Shown: positions 24,510 to 33,286, counted from the first letter of the stretch. The stretch: DNA of 64,000 bases from Streptomyces avidinii (GCF_014650695.1 NZ_BMVL01000006.1:62001-126000); one strand, 5' to 3'. The notes: a model not told the origin generated them from the sequence alone. Translations and numbers: made by a program.

Positions 24510-25955
24510 ATGGGTGAGAGCAGCAGCGGGCAGCCGCCGGGCGGCACCCCGCGGCACCCGCACGCTCGCGCGTCCGGGAACGCCGACGGCGCGTCGGAGC
24601 ATGGCCCGGCGGGGAGGGCCGCCACACCCGGGAAGTCTGCTGCCGCCGAGGAGACGAGTCCCGGGCCGGTGGCGCGGTTGGGTGCACGCGTGAAGTCCGC
24701 GGGGTCCGCGGGGCCTCCGCCGGGGCCGGCGCGGCCGGAGTTCTGGCGCAGCCCGCTCCGCGGCCCGTGGCTGACCGCGGTGTTCGGACTGGTCCTGCTG
24801 TTCGGGATCACGGTGCTGTTCGTGACGGGCCTGCTGTCGTACGCCGCGTACAACCCGGATCTCGCGGCGGTCAACGACCAGACGCCGGACAAGGGGTGGC
24901 TCGGCTTCTACCTGTTTTCCTGGCCGACGTCGCCGTACTGGCTCTACCGGCTGACCCAGGGCGTCCACGTGACGCTCGGGGTCGTCCTGGTGCCCGTGCT
25001 GCTGGCGAAGCTGTGGTCGGTCATTCCGAAGCTGTTCGAGTGGCCCCCGATCCGCTCGGTGAGCCACGCCGTCGACCGCCTGTCGTTGCTTCTGCTGGTC
25101 GGCGGCGCCGGCTTCGAGTTCGTCACCGGCATCCTCAACGTACAGCTGCACTACATCTTCCCCGGCTCCTTCTACACCCTGCACTTCTATGGAGCCTGGG
25201 TGTTCATCGGTGCCTTCGTGGTGCACGTGACGTTCCGGCTGCCCAGGGCGCTCCGCGCCCTCAGGCGCCGTCTCGGGGAGCCCGCGGCGGGTACCGAGGA
25301 GGCGGCGGGGCTGGTCGCGCCGCGGCCTGCGGCGCCGACCATCTCGCGCCGGGGCGCGCTGGCCATGGTCGGGCTCGGGTCGGTGGCGCTGCTGGTGGTC
25401 ACGGCGGGGCAGAGCATCGGCGGATGGTGGCGGCAGACCGCACTGCTGGCACCGCACGGCCGGGACCCGGGTTCGGGCCCGAACGGCTTCCAGGTCAACA
25501 AGACCGCCACGTCGGTCGGCATCCGGCCCAGCGATGTCGGCCCCGCCTGGCGGCTGACCGTACGTGGCCCCGGACGGCAGGTCGACCTGACGTACCGGCA
25601 GCTGCTGACCATGACGCAGCACGAGGCGGCCCTGCCCATCGCCTGCGTGGAAGGCTGGTCCACCACCGACCAGCAGTGGAGCGGGGTCCGGCTCACCGAT
25701 CTCGCCGCGCTCGTCGGGCTCGGCGTACGCACTCCCGAGGTGCTGGTGGAGTCGGTGCAGCGGGGCGGCTCCTTCCGTTCGGCGGTGCTGCGCGACAACC
25801 AGGTCCGCGACAGCCGCTCGCTCCTGGCCCTCCGGGTCAACGGGGCGACGCTCTCGCCCGACCACGGCTATCCGGCGCGGATCATCGTGCCCGGGGCACC
25901 CGGAGTGCACAACACCAAATGGGTCACCCGCCTGACGTTCGGAGAGCCGGCATGA
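24510..25955 (+). CDS. cytochrome b561-type / sulfite-oxidase-fold molybdopterin fusion
   Basis: 481 residues in three parts. A disordered Gly/Pro/Ala-rich N-terminus (~1-75) is followed by a four-helix cytochrome b domain with haem-ligand candidate histidines (LTQGVHVTLGV, YTLHFYGAWVFIGAFVVHVTFRL). A basic, Tat-like linker (TISRRGALAMVGLG) and a further helix lead to a sulfite-oxidase-like molybdopterin domain. The Mo-ligand Cys lies in LPIACVEGWSTT and the closing motif is PGVHNTKWVTRLTF. Membrane cytochrome and Mo site in one chain suggest electron exchange with the quinone pool. The substrate is unknown. GGAGGATT precedes the ATG, and the stop overlaps the next start by ATGA. Confidence 0.92.
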   Translation: MGESSSGQPPGGTPRHPHARASGNADGASEHGPAGRAATPGKSAAAEETSPGPVARLGARVKSAGSAGPPPGPARPEFWRSPLRGPWLTAVFGLVLLFGITVLFVTGLLSYAAYNPDLAAVNDQTPDKGWLGFYLFSWPTSPYWLYRLTQGVHVTLGVVLVPVLLAKLWSVIPKLFEWPPIRSVSHAVDRLSLLLLVGGAGFEFVTGILNVQLHYIFPGSFYTLHFYGAWVFIGAFVVHVTFRLPRALRALRRRLGEPAAGTEEAAGLVAPRPAAPTISRRGALAMVGLGSVALLVVTAGQSIGGWWRQTALLAPHGRDPGSGPNGFQVNKTATSVGIRPSDVGPAWRLTVRGPGRQVDLTYRQLLTMTQHEAALPIACVEGWSTTDQQWSGVRLTDLAALVGLGVRTPEVLVESVQRGGSFRSAVLRDNQVRDSRSLLALRVNGATLSPDHGYPARIIVPGAPGVHNTKWVTRLTFGEPA

Positions 25956-26467
25956 GCGCTCCGACCGCCTTCCGCCGCCGCTACGGCGCCTCCCCGCTGC
26001 ATCTGCTCCTCGTCCTTGCCTCGTTCGCCCTCGCGGTCTACGCCGGACTGCGCCTGTTCGAGGGCGACACCGTCGGTGTGGCCCTGTGGTTCGTCGGGGC
26101 GGCCCTCCTCCACGACCTGGTCCTGCTCCCCCTCTACTCGCTCACCGACCGGGCGGCTCAGGCCCTCTTCATCGGGGGATCCGATGACGGCCGGCCCGCG
26201 GCACGGGTGAGCGTGAACCACGTCCGCGTGCCCGCGTTCGTCTCCGGTGTCCTGCTCCTGGTCTGGTGGCCGCTGATCCTCGAACAGGTCGGGCACTACA
26301 CCGCCGCGACCGCCCTCCCGGCGGACGGCTTCCTGGCCCGCTGGCTGCTGATCACCGCCGGGCTGTTCGCCGCCTCGGCCGTGGTCCTGATCGTACGGAC
26401 CCGGCAGCGGAGTCGGTCTCGGCGGCAGGCGCGCAACGCGACGGAACGAGGGCGCGGCCGAGGCTGA
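25952..26467 (+). CDS. four-helix membrane protein coupled to cytochrome-Mo oxidoreductase
   Basis: 171-residue membrane protein with four hydrophobic helices (HLLLVLASFALAVYAGL, VALWFVGAALLHDLVLLPLYSL, VSGVLLLVWWPLIL, LLITAGLFAASAVVLIV) and a long Arg/Gln-rich C-terminal tail. It is translationally coupled to the preceding gene. It may be an assembly or quinone-facing partner of the molybdoprotein. No known motif is visible. Confidence 0.85.
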   Translation: MSAPTAFRRRYGASPLHLLLVLASFALAVYAGLRLFEGDTVGVALWFVGAALLHDLVLLPLYSLTDRAAQALFIGGSDDGRPAARVSVNHVRVPAFVSGVLLLVWWPLILEQVGHYTAATALPADGFLARWLLITAGLFAASAVVLIVRTRQRSRSRRQARNATERGRGRG

Positions 26468-26520
26468 TCCGGCCTTGCGATCAAGGCATCCTTGGGCGGT
26501 GTCGAACGGCGGTCCTGCTC

Positions 26521-26822
26521 TTCGCCGCCGTGGACGTGGCCGGCCACCCCTTTCTGGAGGGCCGCACCATCGCGGAGTCGTTCCGCCCGGGTGTCTGGCG
26601 GGTCCTCGCCCTCGACACCGCCTCCCCGGAGGACCGCCGCCCCGACTCGCCTCCGCCCCCGCAGAAGGGGCGGCCCGGCCGTCGGGCCTGGTCTGGGACC
26701 TGCACCCGGGGTACGTGCTCAAGCCGGAGGACCGCGTCGTCCTGGCCGCCACCCGTCGCGGGCCGGCCGTACTCCTCGGACGCGGGGAGGCCGTCCCCCG
26801 TCGAGCCGATGGCCGGATCTGA
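26521..26822 (+). pseudogene. frameshifted TrkA-C/RCK-type potassium channel regulator fragment
   Basis: One frame reads FAAVDVAGHPFLEG then RTIAESFRPGVWRVLALDT. After about 26670 the homology continues in another frame as SGLVWDLHPGYVLKPEDRVVLAATRRGPAVLLGRGE and a stop at 26820. Together these match the C-terminal end of Streptomyces NAD-binding potassium-channel (RCK/TrkA-C) proteins. The N-terminal ion-channel and Rossmann parts are absent and a frameshift splits the rest, so it is a relic. Confidence 0.65.
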
Positions 26823-26870
26823 GACAACCTCGTCATTGCGGACACGGGGCGCAGGAAAGAGGATCAGTGC

Positions 26871-27851
26871 ATGCCCGCACCCCACCGTGTCGTCATCGTC
26901 GCCTTCCCCGGCGTGGAGCTCCTGGACGTCACAGGACCCGCCGAGGTGTTCTCGGTCGCCTCCCGGGTGGCCGAGCAGGAACACCCCCGCTACACCGTTG
27001 AGATCGCGACGGCGGACGGCGGCCCCGTGACGACCTCCAGCAGTGTCCGGCTCCTTGCCGACCTGCGGCTCGACGAGGTGACGGGCCGGGTCGACACCCT
27101 GCTGGTGTCCGGCGCCGTCACCCACCCGAAGGAGGGCGGCGCTCGCGCCGTCGTCGACCCCGAGGTCAGGGACTGGCTCCGTACAGCGGTGCCGGGAGCC
27201 GGTCGCACCGGATCGGTGTGCGCCGGCGCCCATCTCCTCGCGGCGGCGGGCCTGCTGGACGGCCGGTCCGCCACGACGCACTGGCTCACGGCCGCGCAGC
27301 TGGCGGCCGACCACCCCGAGGTCAGCGTGGATCCCGATTCGATCTTCGTCCGCTCCGGTTCGCTGTGGACCTGCGCCGGGATCACCTCGGGGATGGACAT
27401 GGCGCTGGCGATGGTGGCCGAGGACCACGGACACGCCCTGGCGCTCGCGACCGCCCGCATGATGGTGATGTACGTCAAACGCTCCGGTGGCCAGAGCCAG
27501 TTCAGCGTGCCGCTCTCCGTACCGGAGCCCACCTGCGACCGCATCGGCGAACTGCGCCGGTGGATCACGGAACACCCCGCGGCGGACCTGTCCGCCGAGG
27601 CACTCGCCCGGCGCGCCAGTCTCAGCACACGCCACTTCTCCCGGCTCTTCGCGCAGCGCACCGGCACCACGCCCGCCGCGTACGTGGAATCCGCGCGGCT
27701 GGAGACCGCCCGCCGGCTCCTCGAGGAGAGTGACGCCGGTCTGCCCCAGATCGCCGCCACCAGCGGGCTCGGCTCCCTGCAGACCTTGCATCGGACCTTC
27801 CAGCGTCACCTGGGAACCACCCCGGCCGAATACCGCCGCCGTTTCCGCTGA
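26871..27851 (+). CDS. GlxA family AraC-type transcriptional regulator
   Basis: 326 residues. The N-terminal DJ-1/PfpI-like domain (VVIVAFPGVELLDVTGPAEVFSVA; nucleophile-elbow region GSVCAGAHLLAAAGLLDG) is fused to a C-terminal AraC double HTH (LSAEALARRASLSTRHFSRLFAQRTGTTPAAYVESARLETARRLLE ... GLGSLQTLHRTFQRHLGTTPAEYRRRF). This is the GlxA architecture, which senses small carbonyl or nitrogen metabolites. A good ribosome site precedes ATG 26871. The next gene, a metallo-beta-lactamase-fold hydrolase 120 bp downstream, is a likely target. Confidence 0.93.
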   Translation: MPAPHRVVIVAFPGVELLDVTGPAEVFSVASRVAEQEHPRYTVEIATADGGPVTTSSSVRLLADLRLDEVTGRVDTLLVSGAVTHPKEGGARAVVDPEVRDWLRTAVPGAGRTGSVCAGAHLLAAAGLLDGRSATTHWLTAAQLAADHPEVSVDPDSIFVRSGSLWTCAGITSGMDMALAMVAEDHGHALALATARMMVMYVKRSGGQSQFSVPLSVPEPTCDRIGELRRWITEHPAADLSAEALARRASLSTRHFSRLFAQRTGTTPAAYVESARLETARRLLEESDAGLPQIAATSGLGSLQTLHRTFQRHLGTTPAEYRRRFR

Positions 27852-27970
27852 ACCCGCCCCGCCCTCCGCCCCGCCCTCCACCCCGTTCTCTCCTTCCCCC
27901 GACCGCCCACCGACCGGCGGACACCGAGGCATGCCCACGCCCGGCCCCGTACCCGAAAGGCTCCAGCCCC

Positions 27971-28720
27971 ATGTCCCGCACGAAGATCATTCCAATACCG
28001 GTGCTCGGCAAGCACGCGGTCAACGCCTACCTCCTGCTCGGCCGACGCCCCGTCCTCGTCGACGCCGGAACGCCCGGCAGCGGAAGCCTGATCCGCGACC
28101 GGATCGCCGGCCACGGCGTCGACCCATCCGACCTCGCCCTGATCGTCATCACCCACGGACACATCGACCACTTCGGCTCCGCCGCGGAGCTGCATCGCCT
28201 CACCGGCGCACCGGTCGCCGGCCACGTCGCCGACCTCGAACCCTTCCGCACCGGCCGGGCCCGCATGCCGTACCTGCCGACCGGCCCCATGGGCCGCCTG
28301 ATGAACCGGAACCGCAAGCTGCACGTCCCGGCCGATCCGTTCGAACCCGGGGTCCTGATCCGCGGTGAGACCGGCCTGGCCGACTTCGGGCTCGACGCCC
28401 GGATCATGCCCACCCCCGGCCACACGGCGGGCTCCGTCTCCGTCCTGACCGGAGGCGGAGACCTCGTGGCGGGCGACCTCGTGGCCAACTCCTTCATGGG
28501 TCTCATCCCCGGCAAGCCGGCGAACCCGCCCTTCCACGACGATCCCCTGCACAACCTGGCCAGCCTGCGCGCCATGCTCGCCCTCGACCCCACGAAGCTC
28601 CATGTCGGCCACGGCGTCCCGCTCGACCCCGAGCGCGTCCGCCGCTGGGCGGAGCGGGAGCAGCGGCGCCTCACCGGCCGGGCGAACCGGGGCCGCCTGC
28701 GAAGCCGCGCCATGAGCTGA
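27971..28720 (+). CDS. metallo-beta-lactamase-fold hydrolase
   Basis: 249-residue zinc hydrolase of the MBL superfamily. It has the signature THGHIDHFGS (HxHxDH), the later His in MPTPGHTAGSVSV, Asp in VAGDLVANSF and the last metal His in LHVGHGVPL. There is no signal peptide, so it is cytoplasmic. Candidates include glyoxalase II-, lactonase- or quinoprotein-type hydrolases, and the exact substrate cannot be assigned. It follows a GlxA-type regulator in the same direction and ends before a strong hairpin. Confidence 0.92.
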   Translation: MSRTKIIPIPVLGKHAVNAYLLLGRRPVLVDAGTPGSGSLIRDRIAGHGVDPSDLALIVITHGHIDHFGSAAELHRLTGAPVAGHVADLEPFRTGRARMPYLPTGPMGRLMNRNRKLHVPADPFEPGVLIRGETGLADFGLDARIMPTPGHTAGSVSVLTGGGDLVAGDLVANSFMGLIPGKPANPPFHDDPLHNLASLRAMLALDPTKLHVGHGVPLDPERVRRWAEREQRRLTGRANRGRLRSRAMS

Positions 28721-28756
28721 CACGGGCGCCGCGCGGACGGGCTGCTTCGCGCTGTG

Positions 28757-28789
28757 CCCCGCAGGGGCCGGGGTACGGCCCCTGCGGGG
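28757..28789 (+). terminator. hairpin terminator after MBL hydrolase
   Basis: A 13-bp perfect stem (CCCCGCAGGGGCC with its complement) around a 7-nt loop, 36 bp after the stop codon. Confidence 0.85.
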
Positions 28790-28793
28790 CCGG

Positions 28794-28846
28794 GAGGCCG
28801 GACCGCACCCCGTACGGGGTGAGGCCGGACCGCACCCCGTACGGGG
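28794..28846. repeat. 26-bp direct repeat, each copy with CCCCGTACGGGG palindrome
   Basis: GAGGCCGGACCGCACCCCGT... occurs at 28794-28819 and identically at 28821-28846 with one spacer base. Each copy contains a 12-bp palindrome that could fold. Confidence 0.85.
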
Positions 28847-28992
28847 CTCCTACCCAGCCCGGCCCGCCCCAGTCGACCCCAGTTCATCCCGCTTCGTCCC
28901 CTCCGCCCATCTGAAGCAGCGACGCGGTGTCGGATGCCGCTGACCGGCGGGCGGGGCGGTGCTCAGGGCCGCCGCGCGGGTCCCGGGCGGGG

Positions 28993-29238
28993 TCAGTGGC
29001 CTAGGGCGCGCTTGAGTTCGGCCTTGTCCATCTTCGAACGGCCCTCGATGTTGCACTGCTTCGCCTCGTTGTACAGCTGCTCCTTCGTGGGCCCCTGCGA
29101 GCCACTGTGGGAGCGCCGCCCACCCCGCTTCGAGGAGGACACGTCGTACGTGGAGGACCGGCTCGCGGTGGCGGATCCACCGGACCCGCACTGCGTCCGC
29201 CCGTACCCGAACCGCTCGCACCGGCTGCGGCGGCTCAA
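28993..29238 (-). CDS. small Rho-N/SAP-like nucleic-acid-binding protein
   Basis: 81-residue basic, Ser-rich protein. The C-terminal ~35 residues (GPTKEQLYNEAKQCNIEGRSKMDKAELKRALGH) form a Rho-N-terminal/SAP-like helix-extended-loop-helix motif, usually DNA or RNA binding. The N-terminus is rich in Arg/Ser/Gly and looks disordered. A TTG start overlaps the TGA of the upstream SRPBCC gene (TTGA), implying coupled translation. Similar small proteins are conserved in streptomycetes without assigned function. Confidence 0.7.
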   Translation of the reverse strand: MSRRSRCERFGYGRTQCGSGGSATASRSSTYDVSSSKRGGRRSHSGSQGPTKEQLYNEAKQCNIEGRSKMDKAELKRALGH

Positions 29239-29648
29239 CCCGCCGCGCCGTCGACGCGCAGGCGCACCTGCTCCTCCAGGCGGGCGAGACTGCTGTCGAG
29301 GGCGTCGTTCGCCGCGCGCTCCCCGGGATCGGTCTCCCCGGTGAGGAACGAGAGATGGACCTTCACCTCGGCGGGACCCCCGTCATGACCGGCCACCTGG
29401 AGCCACCCGCTGTACCCGCCGTTCTCGCGACTCCCCCATTCGAGCCGCATCTGGTCCGCCCTGGCGCGCAGAACGGCCGCCTTGTCGCCCTCGGCACCGT
29501 CCTCGCGCACACGCACGGCAGGCAGCTCGTCGGCGTGCACGTGCAGTTCGCGCGGGAGCCACTGGTCCATCTGCCCGACGTTGGACGCCTGGTCGAACAC
29601 GTGCTCCGGCAGGGCGGGCATCGTACGGGACCGCTCGTACTCGGTCAT
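29235..29648 (-). CDS. SRPBCC (START-like) family protein
   Basis: 137 residues with features of polyketide-cyclase/START-like ligand-binding folds. It has an initial strand-helix segment (SRTMPALPEHVFDQASNVGQMDQWLP), alternating strands (MRLEWGSRENGGYSGWLQVAG, AEVKVHLSFL) and a long C-terminal helix (AANDALDSSLARLEEQVRLRV). It probably binds a hydrophobic ligand in the cytoplasm. The ATG at 29648 is preferred over an upstream frame extension that lacks coding character. It is upstream of and coupled to the Rho-N-like gene. Confidence 0.8.
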   Translation of the reverse strand: MTEYERSRTMPALPEHVFDQASNVGQMDQWLPRELHVHADELPAVRVREDGAEGDKAAVLRARADQMRLEWGSRENGGYSGWLQVAGHDGGPAEVKVHLSFLTGETDPGERAANDALDSSLARLEEQVRLRVDGAAG

Positions 29649-29742
29649 GGGATCGTCACACCTCTCGTTCGTTCGGCATCGTCCGTACCGGCGTCTGCCC
29701 GCCCCGGCCGCCGTCACGCACGCGCCACGGCCCAGCGCGTTG

Positions 29743-30270
29743 CTACGTCGCAGGGCGGGCGAGGTGGGCCTCGGCCGCGAGGAGGGCCTCGTGCACCGTC
29801 GACCGGCCCATCAGCACACACAGGGTGTAGGCGGCGTCGTCCATGGCGCGGAGCGCCGCGGGGTCCTCGGGCGCGACTCCGAGGCGGGCCCGGCAGCCCC
29901 GCAACCGGGTCAGGACCTCCTCGACCCTGGTCCTGGCCGGCAGGATCCCGACGAGCGGTCCCGCCGGCCGCCCGGACGTACGAGCCGCCTCCATCGCCCG
30001 GCGCACGGCCCGCTCCACGTGCACGGGCACCGGAGTGCCGCAGGAGCCCTCGACGACGGCCGCCGCCACGGCGTCGGGGGTCGTGCGGACGAGGTCTGCG
30101 GCCGCCGCGAGGATCCGGTGCGCGTCACGGGCCCCGCACGGTGTCGCGGCCATCAGCATGCCAAGCGCCCGGGCGGTCGTCGGGGCTGCGGCCGGAGGCC
30201 CGGCGGGTGTGTCCGCGGCGATGACGGCGGCGGCGGTCGGGCGCGGAGGACGGTTACCGGCTGGAGACAC
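29743..30270 (-). CDS. ANTAR domain plus DUF5133 protein
   Basis: 175 residues. Residues ~33-75 (ARALGMLMAATPCGARDAHRILAAAADLVRTTPDAVAAAVV) match the ANTAR RNA-binding helical motif used in transcription antitermination. The C-terminal part (TRLRGCRARLGVAPEDPAALRAMDDAAYTLCVLMGRSTVHEALLAAEAHL) matches the Streptomyces-specific DUF5133. No receiver or GAF domain is present. A GTG start is used. Its role may be post-transcriptional control, but the RNA target is unknown. Confidence 0.8.
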   Translation of the reverse strand: MSPAGNRPPRPTAAAVIAADTPAGPPAAAPTTARALGMLMAATPCGARDAHRILAAAADLVRTTPDAVAAAVVEGSCGTPVPVHVERAVRRAMEAARTSGRPAGPLVGILPARTRVEEVLTRLRGCRARLGVAPEDPAALRAMDDAAYTLCVLMGRSTVHEALLAAEAHLARPAT

Positions 30271-30705
30271 GTGGGATCCCTTCGTCCAGGGCGGGGTGGG
30301 GCGGGAGTCGTCCGCGGCGTGACGACGCGCTTACGGAAGGTATTCCCGCGGGGCGCGCAGTGGTACCTGCGGCACGCCGTGCCCGTGGCGCGTCCGCGCT
30401 CCGGAATTTCCGTGGGGCGGCCACGGGTTCGCCCGGCCCGAGCCGTGGGATGGGGGGATGGACCAGCCTGGTTCCGTCGTATCGAGGCTTCGGCGCCCCC
30501 GCCTGCCGTACGGGCTCCCCCGCGGCCTCCTCAGCCGCGAGCCCACCCCCTGACCGGCGTCGAGTCGCACCTGCTGCGCGCCCTCGCCGACGCCTCCACC
30601 AGCGCCGCACCGAGATCGCCGCCGGCGTTGCCCGACGCCGCAGCGTGCCCCGGACCGGGCGGGCTCGCGTGACGCCGTCCGGTGGATGCCGTCAGGTGGA
30701 TGCCG

Positions 30706-31326
30706 TCAGGACCTCGGGGAGGAGAGTTCGGTGCGGACCAGGGCCGCCGCCAGCCTGGGCAGGTCCTCGGTACTCACCAGACGCGCCAAGCCCTCGGGGG
30801 TCCGCGGGAGGCCGAGTCCGGCCGCGGCCCGGCGAGCCCTGCGGTCGAAGGCGGGGCTCAGTTCGGGCCACACGCCCTGGGCCTCGCGACAGAAGATGTC
30901 GGCGCCCACGGGTCCGATCCGCGGGACCTCCTGGAGCAGTTCGCGGATGCGGCCCGGGTCCTGAGCTGCGGCACTGCGCAGGCGGCGCAGGTCCCCTCCG
31001 TACCGGTCGAGAACCAGGGCTGCGGCCTCTCCCAGTGCCGTCGCCGTACTTTCGTCGTAGCGGCGGTAGTGCGCGCGGCCCAGTGCGTCCACCCTGTCCT
31101 GCCAGGAGGACGCCGCCATGGCCCGGGGCGTGCGCCATCCCGCGGCGTACACCTCGCGGGCCGCCGCCACCGCGATGTCGGCCTTGATGCGGACCGAGAA
31201 CAGCAGGCACAGCGTCAGCAGTTGGTACAGCGGCATCGGCGTGTTCCCCATACGGATGCCCGCCTCCTCGGCATGGGTCCGCCCGTGCTCTGCCAGCAGA
31301 TCCCGTGCGGTGGAGCGCTGCGTCAT
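30706..31326 (-). CDS. endonuclease III-like (HhH-GPD) protein without Fe-S cluster
   Basis: 206-residue protein of the HhH-GPD base-excision superfamily. It has N-terminal helices (YQLLTLCLLFSVRIKADIAVAAAREVYAAGW), the helix-hairpin-helix LLQEVPRIGPVGADIF and the region after it (SPAFDRRARRAAAGLGLP). The C-terminal four-Cys Fe-S loop of Nth is absent and the catalytic Lys of EndoIII is not evident, so glycosylase activity is uncertain. It is a stand-alone gene convergent in neither direction, just downstream of the chitinase terminator. Confidence 0.8.
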   Translation of the reverse strand: MTQRSTARDLLAEHGRTHAEEAGIRMGNTPMPLYQLLTLCLLFSVRIKADIAVAAAREVYAAGWRTPRAMAASSWQDRVDALGRAHYRRYDESTATALGEAAALVLDRYGGDLRRLRSAAAQDPGRIRELLQEVPRIGPVGADIFCREAQGVWPELSPAFDRRARRAAAGLGLPRTPEGLARLVSTEDLPRLAAALVRTELSSPRS

Positions 31327-31423
31327 GACGACCTCCGGGGAGTGTCCCCGCACAGGTTCTCCCTCGCCTGAACGGTCCCGTCGTGGCCGCTGCCCGTTTC
31401 CCGACGGGAGAAACCCACCCCCA

Positions 31424-31452
31424 CCCCCGCCACCGCTGTGCGGTGGCGGGGG
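31424..31452. terminator. hairpin terminator downstream of chitinase
   Basis: A 12-bp perfect stem CCCCCGCCACCG / CGGTGGCGGGGG with a 5-nt loop lies between the chitinase stop and the endonuclease III-like gene start. Confidence 0.75.
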
Positions 31453-31600
31453 CGCTGCGCCATGGGCCGCGGGGGCTCGGTCGGTCCGCAGCCCCGCCCG
31501 GGCTCGTTCCGTTGCCGCTCGGGACAGGCTCCCCTGCCGCGCCCGAGCGGGCGCGGACCCAGGTGCCGTTCGGGTCGGTGGGTGGGGACGCAGCGGGGCG

Positions 31601-33286
31601 TCAACGGCCTTGGAGGGACTTGATGTTGTCGCCGAAGGTCCAGCCCTTCGAGCCGTCCCAGTTGATCGACCACGTCATGAGCCCCTTCAGCGAACCGCCG
31701 AAGGCATTCCACGACTGGGTGACGAGACTCGGCGACATGTAGCCACCCCCCGCACCCGCCTGGGCCGGCAGGCCGGGCACCTGCTTGTCGTAGGGCACCT
31801 TGATGGTGGTGCCCTGGATGACCAGGCCGTTGTTCAGACACGTGGTCTGGGCGGTGAAGCCCTGGACTGTTCCGGCCTGGTACGAGTCGCCGGAGCAGCC
31901 GTACATGCTGCCGTTGTAGTACTGCATGTTCAGCCACCACAGTCGCCCGTTGTCGGCGTACTTCTTGATGATCGGCAGGTAGGAGCCCCAGATCGACCCG
32001 TACGTGACGCTTCCGCCGGTGACGTAGGCGGTCTCGGGAGCCATGGTCAGGCCGAAGCCGGCGGGCATCTGAGCCAGGACGCCGTCGATGATGCGCACGA
32101 GGTTGGCCTGGGAGACGGACAGCGTGTTGATGTTGCCGCTTCCGGAAAGGCCCGTCTCGATGTCGATGTCGATCCCGTCGAAGTTGTACTTCTTGAGGAT
32201 CGGGACGACGGTCGCGACGAAGCGGTCGGCGACCGTGCTGGAGCTCAGGTCGATCCCTGCTGCGGCGCCGCCGATCGACATCAGGATCGTCGCCCCGGCC
32301 GCCTTGGCCCGGCACATCTCGGCGGGGGTCGAGACCTTCACGTTGGCGTCCATGCCGTCCTGCCACAGGACGGTGCCGTCCGAGAGGATCACCGGGAAGG
32401 CGGCGTTGATGACGTTGTAGCCGTGCGCGGCGATCCGGCTGTCCGTGATGGGGACCCAGCCCATGCCGGGGTGGACGCCGTTCAGGGCACCGTCCCAGTT
32501 CTCCCAGTAGCCCTGCAGGACCTTCCCCGACGGCCTGGGCTTCGGGGGGCAGGTGTCGCCGGGCGGCGTCGTTGTCGGCGCGGGTGTGGGAGTGGGAGTG
32601 GGTGTGGGCGTCGGCGTGGGTGTGGGCGTCGCCGTGGGAGTCGGCGTGGGAGTCGGCGTGGGAGTGGGGCTGCTGCCGCCGGGGCCCGCGAGCGACACGT
32701 CGTCCGCGTAGTAGGCGGGCTGCCCGTACCAGCCATGCAGATAGACGGTCACCGAGGTGGTGGTCGGCCCGGTGGTGAAGCCGACGCTGAGCCGGCCGTA
32801 CGACGGTGTGTTCGGCGTCCAGGTGGACGCGGCACCCGTTGTTCCGGTGCCGGTGGCACCCAGGTGGACGTAGCTGCCCTGGACGTAGGCGCTCAGCGTG
32901 TACTGGGAGTTGGGCTGCACGCTGACGGTCTGGGCGCACTGGGCGTTGTCCAGGCCGGTCGGCGTGGCCCTGAGCGCGGAGGCGCCCGAGTGAACCGGGC
33001 CGGTGACGGTCGTACCGGATCCGCCGGAGCAGGTCCAGTCGGAGAGCCCGTTCTCGAAACCGGAGTTGGCCACCGATTCCGCGGTAGCGGCCCCGGCCGT
33101 GACGGAGCCGGCCACGGCTATCCCGGCAGCGATGAGGGCGGCGGCGCTCGCCCCGGCGAGGGAACGCATCAGGATGGTCGGTCCCTGCTCGGCGTGGCGG
33201 AAACGGTGGCCTTCGTCGCGGCCGGGAGACGGGCAAGGACCTGTATGGCCGGACGGATGTGGAGTGCGTGGCCTCCGACGGAACAT
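31601..33286 (-). CDS. GH18 chitinase with N-terminal carbohydrate-binding module and Pro-Thr linker
   Basis: Secreted chitinase. After the signal segment (LAGASAAALIAAGIAVAGSVTAGA) come a ~130-residue beta-sandwich carbohydrate-binding module (VANSGFENGLSDWTC, YYADDVSLAG), a (PT)n linker encoded around 32580-32665, and a GH18 barrel. The catalytic DGIDIDIE (DxxDxDxE) lies at 32156-32179. The barrel also shows GYWENWDG, MSIGG and, near the end, LMTWSINWD. ATG 33286 has a well-placed GGGAG but gives a 40-residue basic extension. ATG 33169 gives a normal signal peptide with a poor ribosome site, so the start is uncertain. A DasR-type site in the promoter indicates GlcNAc control. Confidence 0.93.
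   Translation of the reverse strand: MFRRRPRTPHPSGHTGPCPSPGRDEGHRFRHAEQGPTILMRSLAGASAAALIAAGIAVAGSVTAGAATAESVANSGFENGLSDWTCSGGSGTTVTGPVHSGASALRATPTGLDNAQCAQTVSVQPNSQYTLSAYVQGSYVHLGATGTGTTGAASTWTPNTPSYGRLSVGFTTGPTTTSVTVYLHGWYGQPAYYADDVSLAGPGGSSPTPTPTPTPTPTATPTPTPTPTPTPTPTPAPTTTPPGDTCPPKPRPSGKVLQGYWENWDGALNGVHPGMGWVPITDSRIAAHGYNVINAAFPVILSDGTVLWQDGMDANVKVSTPAEMCRAKAAGATILMSIGGAAAGIDLSSSTVADRFVATVVPILKKYNFDGIDIDIETGLSGSGNINTLSVSQANLVRIIDGVLAQMPAGFGLTMAPETAYVTGGSVTYGSIWGSYLPIIKKYADNGRLWWLNMQYYNGSMYGCSGDSYQAGTVQGFTAQTTCLNNGLVIQGTTIKVPYDKQVPGLPAQAGAGGGYMSPSLVTQSWNAFGGSLKGLMTWSINWDGSKGWTFGDNIKSLQGR

Noticed and set aside
32580..32665. Dense GTGGGN repeats that could be read as a microsatellite or G-quadruplex array
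   Set aside because: They encode the in-frame Pro-Thr linker of the chitinase. The repetition is explained by the protein sequence.
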